The position numbers and the translations under genes were made by a program. Below are positions 37,561 to 50,290 of a DNA stretch of 64,000 nucleotides, piece by piece. Origin of the DNA: Chaunax sp. Z400 (lineage: Eukaryota; Chordata; Actinopteri; Lophiiformes; Chaunacidae); the NCBI GenBank assembly GCA_037577475.1, contig CM075187.1, forward strand, positions 24,644,810 to 24,708,809, written 5' to 3'. Position 1 is the first letter of the stretch. Each line of letters begins with the position of its first letter. The notes beneath the pieces were generated by a model that did no database searches, was not told the origin of the DNA, and saw nothing but the letters and a program-made list of their open reading frames with translations.

Positions 37561-38640
37561 AAAGAATCTAAATAATATAATATATGTAATCGAATATACG
37601 TATCATGTATGTTGGCCCAGTCTGTAAGTGGGTTATAAAGTTTAAACTATATCACAGGTGTGAGGCAAATAAAGGTAAATATGAATGAAGTCCATTATAT
37701 ATCCCTTGTTAAGATTTATGTCAACCAATATAATGGTTGGAATTTATCCCACATACTGTATAATAAGGCTGAAAACCAAGCAGACATGCGTTTACCTTCA
37801 GCTCCATCCTAGTAGATGTCTGTTTCCAGGCAGGAAACATGTGTATGGAGAGCCTGGATGGATGAGGCATGATATCATCATCGCTCTCAGCAGCAGTTTT
37901 TGTCGTCTTTCTCCTTATGAAAAACACAACAAGCCCTCTGTTATTGTCACCCAGGCTAGATACAGCTATCTTAAAGGACTGAAGGTATTTATCACCCTCA
38001 CACTGATACGTACGCATGTCTCCGTGTTGCACGTCTCTCAGGATAATTTGTGATTTTAATTTACATCCATATGATTACATAACATGCCCCATCTGTTGCC
38101 TTTTGCTAGCACAGGGGGGAGACAAACCTTCATATCTTCACACAAATGAGTGTAATTATTCAATTAGGGACCATATTGAAGGAATAACTGATTCACCTCA
38201 GTTTACATAACAACACAGTTCACTACTGCCTCTCTAATGCAATTTAGGACGACCATGGAGGGCTCATCATTCATGGGAATGGGCACTTTTTTGCCCCCAT
38301 TACCCCGCAGTAATCTGAAAGTGGTATCATTAATTTAAATCACTGTGAACTGAATGGCTTTTAATATATATTTCATGGATCATATTGATGAAATCAAGGA
38401 GTCACATCTTTTGCGTTCGCTCGTCCATTAACCAACGTATCCTTTTTTTACATCAATCTCACTCCTGACGCTAAATGGAGTTGATTAAGCGGGTCTTCGT
38501 GTCCTTATTCTGGTGTGAGAAAAGCTCGCTGTCTAAGTGAACACTTAGCAAAAAAAGGTGGGGGGTAGCTTTTAGTTGGGAGGGATGGAGGTGGGGGAGA
38601 AGTAGACAAAGCCTGCTTAGCTCCAGAGGTTAAATCCCCC

Positions 38641-38667
38641 CACCACCATCACCACCACCACCACCAG
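38641..38667. repeat. CAC microsatellite
   Basis: A run of CAC units with one CAT interruption. Confidence 0.9.
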
Positions 38668-40129
38668 GCCCACAGGAATGTGTGTGTGAGAGAGTCCTGG
38701 AGGCAGCATTGTTGTCTGTGGTGCATCCTGCTCTGCAATCAATGCAGAGCTGCCTTACTCCACGACGCTGAGGCTTGGACCTGGGAGGTCTGGATACCAA
38801 ACAGCCAAACAAGGCATCATGTGATACAGTATAGTTGTTGGGTGAAAGCCAATGAAACCGCTGTGGAGCAGCTGTTCGGTCATAGAGGAACTTTGATGCT
38901 GTTTAAGAGGAACAAACACAACAAAGGTTCAGGAAAAAATAGAAACTATGTCCATCCTTTTTCCTCCCCTTTTCATTGTTTCCACTTTCACTATATCCAG
39001 TACAGTGTTTTAGACACCGCATACACACTTTGTTGGTATTATTTGCATGATGCTGGTAATGTCGCTGATGACATGTGCTTCCAGGCTGCCGTACACAGCA
39101 TGGGTGAATAATAAAGCAAAGCAATGGCTCATGTTACCAAAGATGTTGTCCAGCCTACAAAAAAAAAAAAAAGCTTAGTATTAAAACTGAAAACAAGGAC
39201 AACAAAATCCACCTGCCAGCTGCTAATAGCTCATTAATTACAAGGACAGTTATGCTCAAAATCAAAAATACATATTATTGCTCTTATCTGTATGTGTGTT
39301 ATTCATCCATCTATATTATTTTTAGCGAGCGTACCACGTTCTGGAGATATCTACCAGAGATTTCTACTTTCTCCTGAATATAATGGAACTTGATGGTGCT
39401 AAAAAAAACTATTTAAGAACTCAACACCAATATCTCTGTCCAGAAATCATGATTCAGTTCATCAAAATAACTCACAGACCTTGTTGTGAGCAGTTTCATT
39501 TTGGAACTATTTTCTTTTTACCGCACTGCACCGTATCACTGCACAGAAGCATACATGCTACTCGTGGATGAGAGGCTCGTTCTCACAGGATGGGATATAA
39601 TGATTAATGAAGTCCTCCTCGGCTGAGCTACAATGTTGGTAGCTTAATTAGCTTTGTTAGCTGTAGCCTCTCATTCATGAGGAGATGCTTCTCTCTATGT
39701 GGTGATACTATGTAGTTTGGTAGAGAGAAAAACATTCATGCAAAAACCACTCATCCAGCAAGGTCTGTGGATTTTCTCGACTAGCCGTGTCATGACTTCC
39801 TGTAAGAGACTTTGCTTTTGCTTTTTCAAATGTATGTACAGTATGTATGTATGTTCACACATGTCACCCCTTAAGGGAATGCCTGTGAGTCTTACACAAA
39901 GTCACTATGGAAATACAATAGATTTCTTATGGGAACATAAGATACAGGAGCCACCCACATCAAAACAATAAAAGGGGTCATTTTGGTTTGGCAGCTAAGT
40001 TATACAAGCTGGTCTGGTGGATACGACTGCTGATTCCTGTGCAGACAACCTGAGTTTGAGTCTAGCTGTGGTGTATAATTAATAATGAGTCTGATGTTTC
40101 GTGTAAATTATTTAATATTGTTTTCAAAG

Positions 40130-41560
40130 ATATCTTTATTCAGGCACAATTGCCATTTTTACAAAAGAATTACATCATAAAGAACAAAAAGAAAAAGAGC
40201 AAGGTACCCACCCCACACCCCACACCACACCCACTATCCTGGTATGGTAAAAAGTTTTCTCGCGTTCAATATTGGAAAATAAAGTCCAAAAGAAATAAGT
40301 CCTAAATTCAGTCATATTGAGGTCCATAAGTTGCTGTACTGATTCATTATATAGGAGAGTGTAAAGAAGGCAGACGGGCCAGAAAAGACCTCCATATTTT
40401 TTCATATGTTGCATATGTTACATTGTACAGAATCTTTTCAGGTGTACTATAGGATATTAATTTATTTAACCATTGCTTCTATGAGGGGGGCAGTTCAGAC
40501 TTACAATTTTGTAGAATACGTTTTTTTGCAGCTGTACCTGCAAGCAATATAAAGTATCTAGTATTGTGATTCACAATGAGCCCTTGTGAGTCTCCCAGTA
40601 TCCAGACCCTAGGTTCAGGTGGAATTTCTGTTTAAGTTGTTGAAACCACATACAGTATTTCCAAAATTCTTCCAGATAAGAGCAATTCCAAAGCAAATGA
40701 AGTAAATCTCCATCACAGGATTTACACCTCTGGCTATTAGGACAGGTATTGTTATAAATTCTGTGTGGTTTATGTGGGGTATAGTACGTTATTTTAAATA
40801 TGTCAAATTGTATTTGCCTGTGCTTGGTTGAGATTAATACAGTCAGGGATGCCACAAGAATATTGCACCATTCGAGGTCACTGTAGTTACATTTAAGGTC
40901 TGATTCCCTTTTCTTTTTAATCCCAATCTTATTATAGATTGACAAGTTATTGTTAAGAATTTTATAAACAGAAGAGGTCGAGCCCTTTGTAGTTAGTACA
41001 TGAGGCTTCACTACATAAAAGGTTTTCTAGTGCGGATTCTGGTGGCATTTGTGGGAAATCTGTGTAGCTATTGCAGACCCAGTGTCTAATCTGAAAATAT
41101 TTGAATAAGGCGTTATTTGATCATTTAAATTTTCTTAAATTAAATTAGTTGTTGAAAATCAGCAAAGCTATCTTGGGTAAATAGACCCTCAACTGTTTTT
41201 ATGCCTTTATTGACCCAAATGTTTTAACATTCCATCAGAAATGGGATGAGGGATGCTGGGGTTATCCCATAGGGGAGTTTTCCGAAGTAGTACCATGTTC
41301 AAGCCGATGGAAGTGTGGGCTGCCTGCCAAGCAGCGAAGGAGTTTAAAATGATTGGATTCTTGGTGACAGTTACTTTCTTTGAGTGTAGAAAAGGGAGGG
41401 TTTTCAGGGGAACATTCTTTAATTGATGTTCGATAGGAAGCCCTCAAGCTTCATTGTCCTCAGAGTGTAACCAGCACCATAATGAACGAAACTGGGATGT
41501 AATATAGTATCATTTAAAATTGGTAAGGTTTACTTAGACCAGTTGTCAGGAAACCAGCAG
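40130..41560 (-). mobile_element. Degenerate L1-like LINE, 3' part of ORF2
   Basis: Minus-strand reading gives the C-terminal region of an L1-like ORF2. The best part is 41011..40571, with RQIQFDIFKITYYTPHKPHR and the CCHC-like RCKSCDGDLLHLLWNCSYLEEFW. Upstream, around 41360..41220, pieces such as AAHTSIGLNMVLLRKTPLWD appear in shifted frames. Several stops and frameshifts separate the parts, and the endonuclease and RT core are missing. It is an old, 5'-truncated copy. Confidence 0.85.
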
Positions 41561-41582
41561 AGACTCCAGAAAGTTACTGGGG

Positions 41583-42900
41583 TCATTTACAAAATAGAAC
41601 AGCACACAATTCTATGTAAAACAGCTCATTGTAATTTTTACAGTTTCGCATTTGTATGGATGAAAGTAAGTTAGTTATTCCTAGGACTAGATGATTCAAT
41701 CCCTTGGTAGTCACACTATCCTGATGGCATCTGGGCTTGTGGGAGACTTTGTGGGATACTTGTGGGTGACGGTGGAGCCGGTTGTGTGGGAGGGGGGGCA
41801 GCCGGCGATGAGGGCCTGGTTGTAGTTGGTTTCTTCCTCTGGATGCGTTGAGGTCTTCAGGAGGTGCCCAACCTTCACTGAGTGTTTCTGCCTTTATCCT
41901 CAACGCTCTCTGGTTGGCAGGCCGGCAGCGGTGGCCAGGTCACTGCCCCTCTTATCCGAGACTGCAAGCTGTAATGGCCGCCCATTACAGAATGTTAATT
42001 ATGAGTTTTGAAGGTCCTGATTTTTTATCTATGGACAACCAGCTAACCAGTTTCACTCTTTTCCATGTCTTTATGCTAAGAAAAGCTAAGTGACTGCTAG
42101 CATATTTACTATGCACACATGAGAGTGAACCTCATCCAAGAGTAAATGTAGATGTTTAATCATACAACTAATGTTTAGTTAACTTTTGTGTTTGCTCTTG
42201 ATTACAGAAACATTATTTACTGCCCTGTTGCCCTACAACCACATAAACGTGATATCGTGTTCACCACAGCAGGTTACACCCAATCAACAATCATTTCTAC
42301 TCACCACTGCTTGCTGTGTTACGAGGTTGGATGGACTTCATTACTCATAGTCATCATATTCTTCTACAAGGTTCTACTCTTAAATCACCTCACAGCTGTT
42401 CTCTTATTTAAATCTTTTAATCCAAAAACCACACATCCTTACATATTACATTTACACGCTGTAATCTCTAGAGAACTAATATGAGAACCCATGCACCTTG
42501 TAAATGGGATAAACTGTGAACTGCCCTTGAGATACTTTTGAAAAATGTGTTATCTGACTTTTTTTATGAATCTTGTGATTATTTTTATTCATTCTATTTC
42601 GTTGCTTGGCTGTTGGTTGAAGGTTTCATGTCCTCTGGTCTCTCTAACCTGACCAAATTGAAGCCACTTTCACCTTGAATCATGCCTTTAAAACGGATAA
42701 AACTAAAACGTACTGCATGTCGTGGATGTGTCAGTTTTCCTGTGTCAGCACTATTGATTACTGTGACTGGCTCCTCCTCTACTGCACTTAATGGTGATAT
42801 AGTCAGAACTATTTGAACATGTAAATGGCCTTGTCAGAGGCCCTGTCCTGAAATATAGTTACTCTTAAAACGACTGTTAACCACAGCAGGATAATTGATT
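41583..42900. other. Intergenic, nothing firmly recognised
   Basis: A minus-strand frame at 41583..41903 (EGWAPPEDLNASRGRNQLQP) directly upstream of the L1-like fragment is Pro/His-rich and could be part of a mobile element or chance. Nothing else was recognised. Confidence 0.4.
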
Positions 42901-43234
42901 TGTCAAGCAGAGTACATTTCCCTCTCTATCTCAAGTAGCCTACTCTTAAACACTTCTGGGTTCAAGTGAAGGAAGCAAGACTTCAGACATGAGGAGTTGA
43001 AGGGAGCACCAGAGGTGTCTGGCTTGACTTTCAGCTCAGCGCCAACAAGCTGCACTTCACCTCCCTGCTGCTGTCTGTCCCTTTGGATTGAAACCAGTGG
43101 AGGGAGCAGGGGCCACAGGGAGGGAGGGTCGGAGGAGTTCTGGATTGCGGTGGGGGTCAGTGGATGGGTGGGGGCACACTCTTGGGCAAACAGGCCCTGG
43201 AAATTTCCGTTGTATGTTTCAGCTCTTTTCAGGA

Positions 43235-43290
43235 TGGGAGGGGTTTGTTGGAGTTTGGGTTGGTGGGAGTGGTTGGGTTGGGGTTTTGGG
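43235..43290 (+). other. G-quadruplex-like tract
   Basis: Seven runs of three or more G lie within about 56 bases. The 3' half, GGG-N7-GGG-TT-GGGG-TTTT-GGG at 43264..43290, fits the canonical quadruplex pattern. Confidence 0.6.
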
Positions 43291-44695
43291 ACTTGGCAAC
43301 CAGCCAGCCACAGCAGGAAGCTTGCTAGTTTCACACGGACAAAAAAAGCAATCCTGGACACTGCCTGGATATCTGAGCGCAGCACTCCAGTCATCAACCA
43401 AAAAAACAGGAACTCAGAAATGAGGTCTGCACAGGTTGTGGCCCATACTGACTGCTGCTTACTCACAGCTGCAGTCTACAGTCATATGTTCTGATTTTTT
43501 ATTTACGAAAGTCGAATAAATCAGTCAGAGGAAGCATTTTCTGTTTTCCCTTTCAGCTGAGTCATGTTGAAATCTTCAATTTACCCTATTTATTTATTTG
43601 TTTATTTATTTATTTTAATTAACCCTACTTACCTGAAATTTCCATCATGGCTGTTAACATAATGACTGTAACAGTTTGATTAAAAACTGAAAAGTTTGTC
43701 CTTTGTGTTTTAAAAATGCTCTGTTGGTCATATCACGTTGTGAAAATTATCTTCATGCACATGGATCCACAAAAACAAATGAAAATCCTGTAATATGCAC
43801 AGCAGGCCTGTAGTTGGTGGTGTAACTTTTCAAAATCAACTCCACAGAACAAGATCACAGTGGTTCCTATTCACATAGCCTCCTTTGTTAATTGCAGGAG
43901 CAGTGATAGGGGTGTCCGTTCCATCAAGGAACCCTATAAAACAAAATCCCAGTCTGAGGTCACAGCATAATGTCATTAACAGAATATAATAACACACGCA
44001 AGGCGTAATAGTCGTGCTTGAAGTCGGGCCTTGTCATCACAAATTTCATAAGAATTGCCTTTTGCCAGCATGCTCATGTGTAATGGTGGTATTTTCACCA
44101 AGAATACATTGTGCAACCCGGTTTCAAACGTTTGTGTTTTTAGGCCCTCAAAACGTTGCCGTGTGCATGAAAGGCCAAACCACAAAACGAAAGGTTACCT
44201 TTTTATAGAAAAAACGTTGTGGTGTAAACGGCTCCCAAAGCAGCGTGGGCTGTGTTGAAGTCGCCTTGTTTACTTGGAAAATGCCCCCTCAGCTGCACTC
44301 AATATGTAAACATCCTCATTTACTGAACCTAAACAGGCAACCAATCAGATCCTGATTTAAGTCCATTTCACAATAGGAGCTCTGACGTGTCACTGCAAAA
44401 GGATCTAGAGTAAAAACAACAGCAGAACCTATTTATAGGCTATATGGAAACTGTCCAACTCTCAATTAAATATATACATTGTAGCAAAACATAACAGCGA
44501 CAACAAAAACCAAGCACAGTAAGTGTAGCATGAAATGTTTTTTTTAGACTGAAAAGGGAAGTCGTACGTTTATTTGGCTTGGCAATGGTTCAGGAGGCAG
44601 GACGAAGTGGAGCAGAAAAGGAGCCAGCAGGACCCACAGCAGGCCCGGAGAGCAGGGGCTGCCGCTGTGCATCAGGTGGACAGGATGTGTGTGTT

Positions 44696-44698
<3 letters not shown>

Positions 44699-44728
<30 letters not shown>
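44699..44728. repeat. GT microsatellite
   Basis: A run of about 15 GT units. Frames crossing it (poly CV or HT) are products of the repeat. Confidence 0.97.
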
Positions 44729-44730
<2 letters not shown>

Positions 44731-46077
44731 CACAGAGAGGAGGGCTGCAGGGGGCAGGTGGACACTGTTGTGACTTGGTGGGGGCACAGGGCCCCGAGCA
44801 GGTGGATGCTCAGAGAACAGAAATTTAAAAAGGAGGATTAAGGGGATGAAAGGAAGCGAAGGATTACTTGTCTCCTTTTCTCCACCAAAGATACAATACA
44901 AGCCCAGGGTCTCATATCAAAACATCTATTTGTGGGAAGGGGGTGAAATTTATCACCCTACACATTTTCAATCAGTTTTTAGATCACTGTCTATATTTGG
45001 GCAACCAGTGTTTTAAAATAGGAATTGACACATGGTAAGATTTTACTTTATGCAGTGTAACAGTAATAAGTGACAAGGTCCACTCGTTATAGCCCAAAAT
45101 GCTACATTTTAAACGGAAATGTCAATAAGTGATAGAAATATGTATCATTTTTATTATCCGTTGATCTGTCATTTATTTGTCGGACAATACGGTCAAGTGT
45201 TTAGACTTTAAAATGTCAAAGAAATGTGACTTACAAATATTGCTTACAATTTCCCAGAGCCAAAGTTGAAAATCAGGATTTGGAGAATTACTGTTGCACA
45301 GTATATTGACTTAAAGCAGTAGTTCAACAATTATACTTTTTTGGTCACACATATGCATTTTTGTGTTTAATATGAAGCTGGAGGCTGTAGCAAGCTATCC
45401 CAAGCTATCCTATAAAGACTGGAAGCAGGGAAACAGAAGGGCTTTGTATGAGGTAACAAAGTCCACTTACAGCACCAGCAACTTTAATGTGTGTTATGTC
45501 ACATTTCTGTTATTTCATAATGGGTTGGGGTTATGTAATGAACTCTATCTTGACCCGACCAATGATTTCCTTGAGTCTCCAATAAGACTTCACAAAGTTA
45601 CTGCTTTTGTTTGGATTAAACATATATAATGTGTTAATTTGCTAACTTTGGAGAGACCCTTTTTTTTAAATTACCAGACAGATGTAAAAGTGATTTCAAT
45701 CTTATTGTCAAACATTCTGAGAGAAAATAACAATAAGTACATATCTATAATGGGAAACTATTCCTTTTAACTATTTATCAATTATCAAAATGTTGGCCCA
45801 TTAATTTCTGTCAGTCGGCCAAAAAGGTAATTTTAAAACCTGTCATTTCAGCTCTTCCTTATACATACTAAGTTATACATGACTTTTATATTGTGTAAAA
45901 TCAGGCATGCTGTAATAGCATAATAATAAGGAATAATTTGTAATATCTTGTAAAAGATGAGTGTAATGTGCTTGAGTTGCAAACCCTGCCCTCAAATTAC
46001 TGTAGAATTTGACAGCAGTCATTTGGAATAAGGTCTTCAAGTGGTGCTTGTGCCTTTATTTATCTTTATGAAAATCA
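44729..46077. other. AT-rich intergenic DNA
   Basis: No gene was supported. There is a small direct repeat, CAAGCTATCC twice, at about 45392..45411. Confidence 0.6.
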
Positions 46078-46141
46078 ATATGATCTTATCATAATTACAG
46101 TCAAATGACATATGATCTTATCATAATTACAGTCAAATGAC
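46078..46141. repeat. Perfect 32 bp tandem duplication
   Basis: Two identical 32-base units (46078..46109 and 46110..46141) contain GATCTTATCATAATTACAG, so each holds a TTATCA (GATA-like) and a TAATTA (homeodomain-like) site. Perfect identity suggests a recent event. Confidence 0.97.
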
Positions 46142-47550
46142 TCCCTACGCCTCCACCCTCATGTCAATGCAGGTTGGTTTGTTTCTGCTGTTGTGTATTG
46201 GTGAACATGTCCTCTGCAATTGATTATGGCACACAACATTATTTATTCATGACCAGCAACTATAGATGTAGTGCAAGCTTCTCCTGAGTATTGTCCATCT
46301 GTTAGCTGGCTTACTGTACACACTAATGCAATATGTGAGTCCTCAGGAGGTGCACTAATAGCCATTCATGTGTTAATGCTTCACAATGTTTATCTGTGTA
46401 ATAACACTATAGTTAATTATAATTAGTGCCGTGTCGTTGGAATGTGATTTATCTGTCCCTGAAGAGGTGCAAGATAAACAGCGAGTAAAATGTGACCTTA
46501 GTGGTTTTATTTGATCACCACTGGGTTGACTGCAGTTCACCCACTCACAAGAAAACCCTAACATGGGAAAACCTCGGGTCTAATTGCACCTTTAAGGACA
46601 CTTTAATATCCGTCTTTGAGGACTGCTGTACACATCGTTTTACACAAAGCTGTGGATAATTTAATTTCCGCCTAGGGAGCTTTCACCATTAGCCTATAAT
46701 AAAAAAGGAAGATTGGTGCCAGATTTCCAGCACAAATGCCTCTGTATCACTATGATCATGAAATTGAAGCTGCAAGTTTTCAGTTTTCCTCTCATAATTG
46801 ATTTCCTCTGAATAAAAAGGTTGTACTTAAGTTGTTCGAACTCACCCAAGGCAAATGTATGTATTATGGCTACAATATAGGATACCTTATCATTCCTTGT
46901 GATTGTCTTTTGTGTTCTGAGCCATGAATAACAGTCTCAATTTTATTAATGTAGTTTTTCATTCTCCTGAAATGTATATTAGGTCGGATCCATAATTAGG
47001 ACACTTTCAGTGCTCATTTAAATTGAGCACCCTTCAGATCCAAATGCACAGAGAGTTTTACCTTTACATTATGTTGCTTCCATCTGTCACCAGATGCTGT
47101 AATTTATGTTGCACTGAGCGCTGTAAAATAAATACCCTCCTTTCTCCAAACATAAACTATAAGGAAAAGTTATTAGACTCAGTTGTCATTTAATGAAATG
47201 TAGCAAAGTGGATCTGCTGCAGACAGTTTACATAATAATTTTCTTTGGTGGAAAGCTAATACTCTTTTTCACAGTCTGATGGGCAATGCATCAGTAAACC
47301 GCTCTGCATAGACAGATAATAACATGCTTTATTAAGTGCTATAATACTCCATATAGCTACACAGAAGCATCTGAACATCTCTGGGGACTGGATCTGTGTG
47401 GCTCACTTCCCATCTTCAGCTTTAAAAACACACAGCTGCTACAATAGACTGCAGTGTGGAGGGGTGTCTCACTTTGATCTTTAAATACCCTCTAACGATA
47501 AGGCACGCTCATTGGCTTGAGTTTGTACAACTGCTGGGCAAGAAGCAGAC
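46142..47550. other. Repeat-poor DNA upstream of kat6a
   Basis: No gene or repeat was recognised. The base pattern (many TAATTT, ATTTA and GCAAAT-like words, no simple repeats) resembles conserved non-coding DNA, but conservation cannot be judged from one sequence. Confidence 0.4.
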
Positions 47551-47559
47551 GCTCCCTTG

Positions 47560-47960
47560 GATCTCCCCCTATGAGTCTGTAGTATAGAGAATGCGAGAAC
47601 ACCTCTTCCCTCTTTTTTTTCTTCCTCCAACACCACCACCATCTGTCCCTTTCTTCCATTTCATGTGCTCATACGCTCTCCACACCCCTCTCATAGCAAC
47701 AGCACAGCGCCACCGCCCCCCGCGCCTTGCAGTGATTTTTTTCCCCCTGGTCTTCGCCTCGCACCATGCAGACGGTCCCTTAACCCTCCCTGCCTGACGG
47801 TTCAGCGTTCCCCCCTCCCCCACCCGCAGTGCTCCTGTTTCACTCAAAGATGGCGTCGGCTCCAGAGCTTCAGGTCTGTGGCTGCATTTTTAGGCTTGTT
47901 GTTGTCTCCGTTTCGCACGATTTAGGCACCCTCTCCTTGGCGGCTCGACACGAAATTCCG
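47560..47960 (+). promoter_or_regulatory. kat6a: kat6a promoter and non-coding exon 1
   Basis: Base composition shifts abruptly from AT-rich to GC-rich here (for example GCCACCGCCCCCCGCGCC near 47710), as in a CpG-rich housekeeping promoter. No TATA box was seen. The sequence ending CGACACGAAATTCCG is followed at 47961 by a strong donor gtgagtag, so exon 1 probably ends at 47960. The exact start site is not visible. Confidence 0.6.
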
Positions 47961-50290
47961 GTGAGTAGCAGCGGAAACCGAGTGGGGGACATTTGATTTT
48001 TTACATGGTCTGCTTTACCCGAGCTTTCCTCCGAAACCAGAACCGGACCAGCTCGGGCTTTCTGGGGAACCGCGAGAGGTAGAAGGAGAGAGGGTACGGA
48101 GGGATGATGATCGCGGAGGTGGGTGGGGGGTACGGAGGGGGGGAGCCGAGGCCTAGCTACTCCGCTCCAGCGGCCTTGTCTTCACCATACCGCAGGCTGT
48201 AGTGTTACGTGGGAGGGTGGTTGGTGGAGGGAGGAAGTAAGGAAGGTGGGGACCGCTTCTATGGACGCGTCTAAGCGGGCAGAGGCTCCTCGCCCATACT
48301 GAAGACTGAGAAGGAGGCCACAGAACATGTAATACGGCAAAATCTGCGGCTATGTTATCTTCATTTTTACACTGCCCGCTAGCTGTGATGGCCGTCTGCA
48401 AGTTGCATTGTGCCTTTTGCAAGGCCGCGGTCTTTCTTTAATATCTATATATCATTCAAAATTGGATTATTTGCCTTGTTTGCTGCGCTGTGGTTGTTGG
48501 TGTTGTGTGAAATATTGACCGAAGGAGCAAATGTTGTCTTTTTGAGTTTGAGCGCTGGCTACCCTCCTGATTCAAGCTGTTTACGTTTCAGGTTAGCGTT
48601 AACGTTAGTAACATAATCGTAACGTTAGCTCGCTTGTTAGCTTCTGATGTTAGCTTGCTAAACAACAGATGTTAGCGGGAAGACTTTTTGTCAGATTCAT
48701 AGCTGCTTTATATATATATATATATCAATGATAGGAAATAGAACCAATAGAAAATGTTTGGTAATGCTGTAATTGTCTTGGATACCTTTTAGCTAGCCTC
48801 TTAGCTAATGTTTGCTAACAGTCTGTGTTTTGACTGCATCATGTTTACGTTAGCAACCTCACTAGTCCAATGGTCAACTCGCGAATGAAGTTTTGGAGAT
48901 GATGTTTTAACCTTGTTAAACCTCATCATTTCCACCATCATATGACGAACCTGTATCATTTCTAGTAGTTATTAGAGGTTGTGAGCATGCTTATTACATG
49001 ACAATCCGTGTGGTGGGCTGGCTTTGGTTTTGGAAGTGCTAGCAATGTAATATGAGAACTTTGTGGTTGCATTCAAAATGATTAGCAAACTGTTAGAGGT
49101 ATACCATGTGTCAGTAGAATGAGTACTCTTCCTAATTTGTTGTTTTGTTAGTAGTTCATGGCCAAACCTGATCAGGGTCAAACCCTAAACACAAGTCCAG
49201 TTGCTTCAAATTCAGCCTTAAAGCATTGCCATGACCTGGATGAATGAGAATCTACATCAAAATTCGACCAAACCTAATTGTGCTCTCAAAAAGGCATACA
49301 TGGCTTTATCTATCTCTGTAAGAACATTGAGTTGTAACTGTGTTGTTTATAAAGTTGCACCTGCTCAAATATGTCTACATCTTCTTAAACAAAATATGTA
49401 TAGTTGTTTTCTGCAAGGTTAACTGTGTCTCTGTGTTTTTCCCTTTTGTGCACAGGGTTCCTCAGCGACCAAAGTGCAATAAGCATGAAGGTGATCAGTC
49501 CTGGCTGCTCCTTGGGATGAGCTATCTGTTCCATCCCAGAGTTGAGAAGCCCAGACCGCTGGATGAGTGAAAGACAGAGCAGAAAAACAAGAAAAAGCGA
49601 GGAACGATGCACGAAAACCTTGTTGGATTTTGTACTCCACAGAAAAAAAAACAAGCTTACTGTGTTGCCCTCACCTTAGTCATTGAAACATTAATTTCAC
49701 ATCTTTGTGACAATGATCATCTTCCACAGCTTACATTGAAATTTGGCCTGTTTGCCTCCGACAGTAAATGTTCTAACCTTGAATAGAAGTCCCGTTTCTT
49801 CCATTTCAACCTTTGAGGATTACTCTGACAGTAAGCTGAATGAACAGGTTCTATTGACCGTGCATAGGTATTCTGTGACAGACAAAGTGGGAGACATCTT
49901 ATTTTTTTATTTTTTTGAAAGCCCCTTTTATTGTCAACATTTATTCTACTTTACTGTGTGTGGTGTGTGAGTGTTAAGTTGCTAATACACCTGCTACTTC
50001 CTCCACCCCCACCCCCACCCTGCTTCTCGCCAGGGACCGTCCTGGCTTGAAGTGGGTGTGGGTAAACTGCATTTTAGTGAGTGGAGGGTTGGCTCAGGGG
50101 GTTTGTGCTATGGTCAGCTGCTTATTACCGTGCTGCTCATACTCAGCTTCTGAGGGACTCTCTGTGCGACCCCAGGACAAGGGATAGTAAACAGGCAGTG
50201 GTTAAAGAGGAAGAGGAGGAGGCGGCGCTACGGCGCAGGCCAGGTGTTTCCTTGGCTCACAGTCTCTTTTTTTGTGTGTGGTCATAGCAG
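47961..50290 (+). other. kat6a 5' UTR intron(s)
   Basis: The stretch lies between non-coding exon 1 and the start-codon exon. Possible extra UTR exons are 49456..49490 (after gtgcacag, before gtgatc) and one starting at 50034 after a long C-rich tract and cgccag. Neither can be confirmed. A short TA repeat lies at 48710..48725. Confidence 0.5.

Noticed and set aside
42903..43494. Long open frames of 187 and 165 residues on opposite strands
   Set aside because: They overlap each other in a GC-rich island, show no recognisable domain, and have no splice or start context.
44574..44901. Open frames with poly CV or poly HT
   Set aside because: They are produced by the GT microsatellite.
47569..47925. 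Open frames in the kat6a promoter region
   Set aside because: GC-rich sequence lowers stop-codon frequency. The frames have no recognisable domain and overlap the non-coding first exon.
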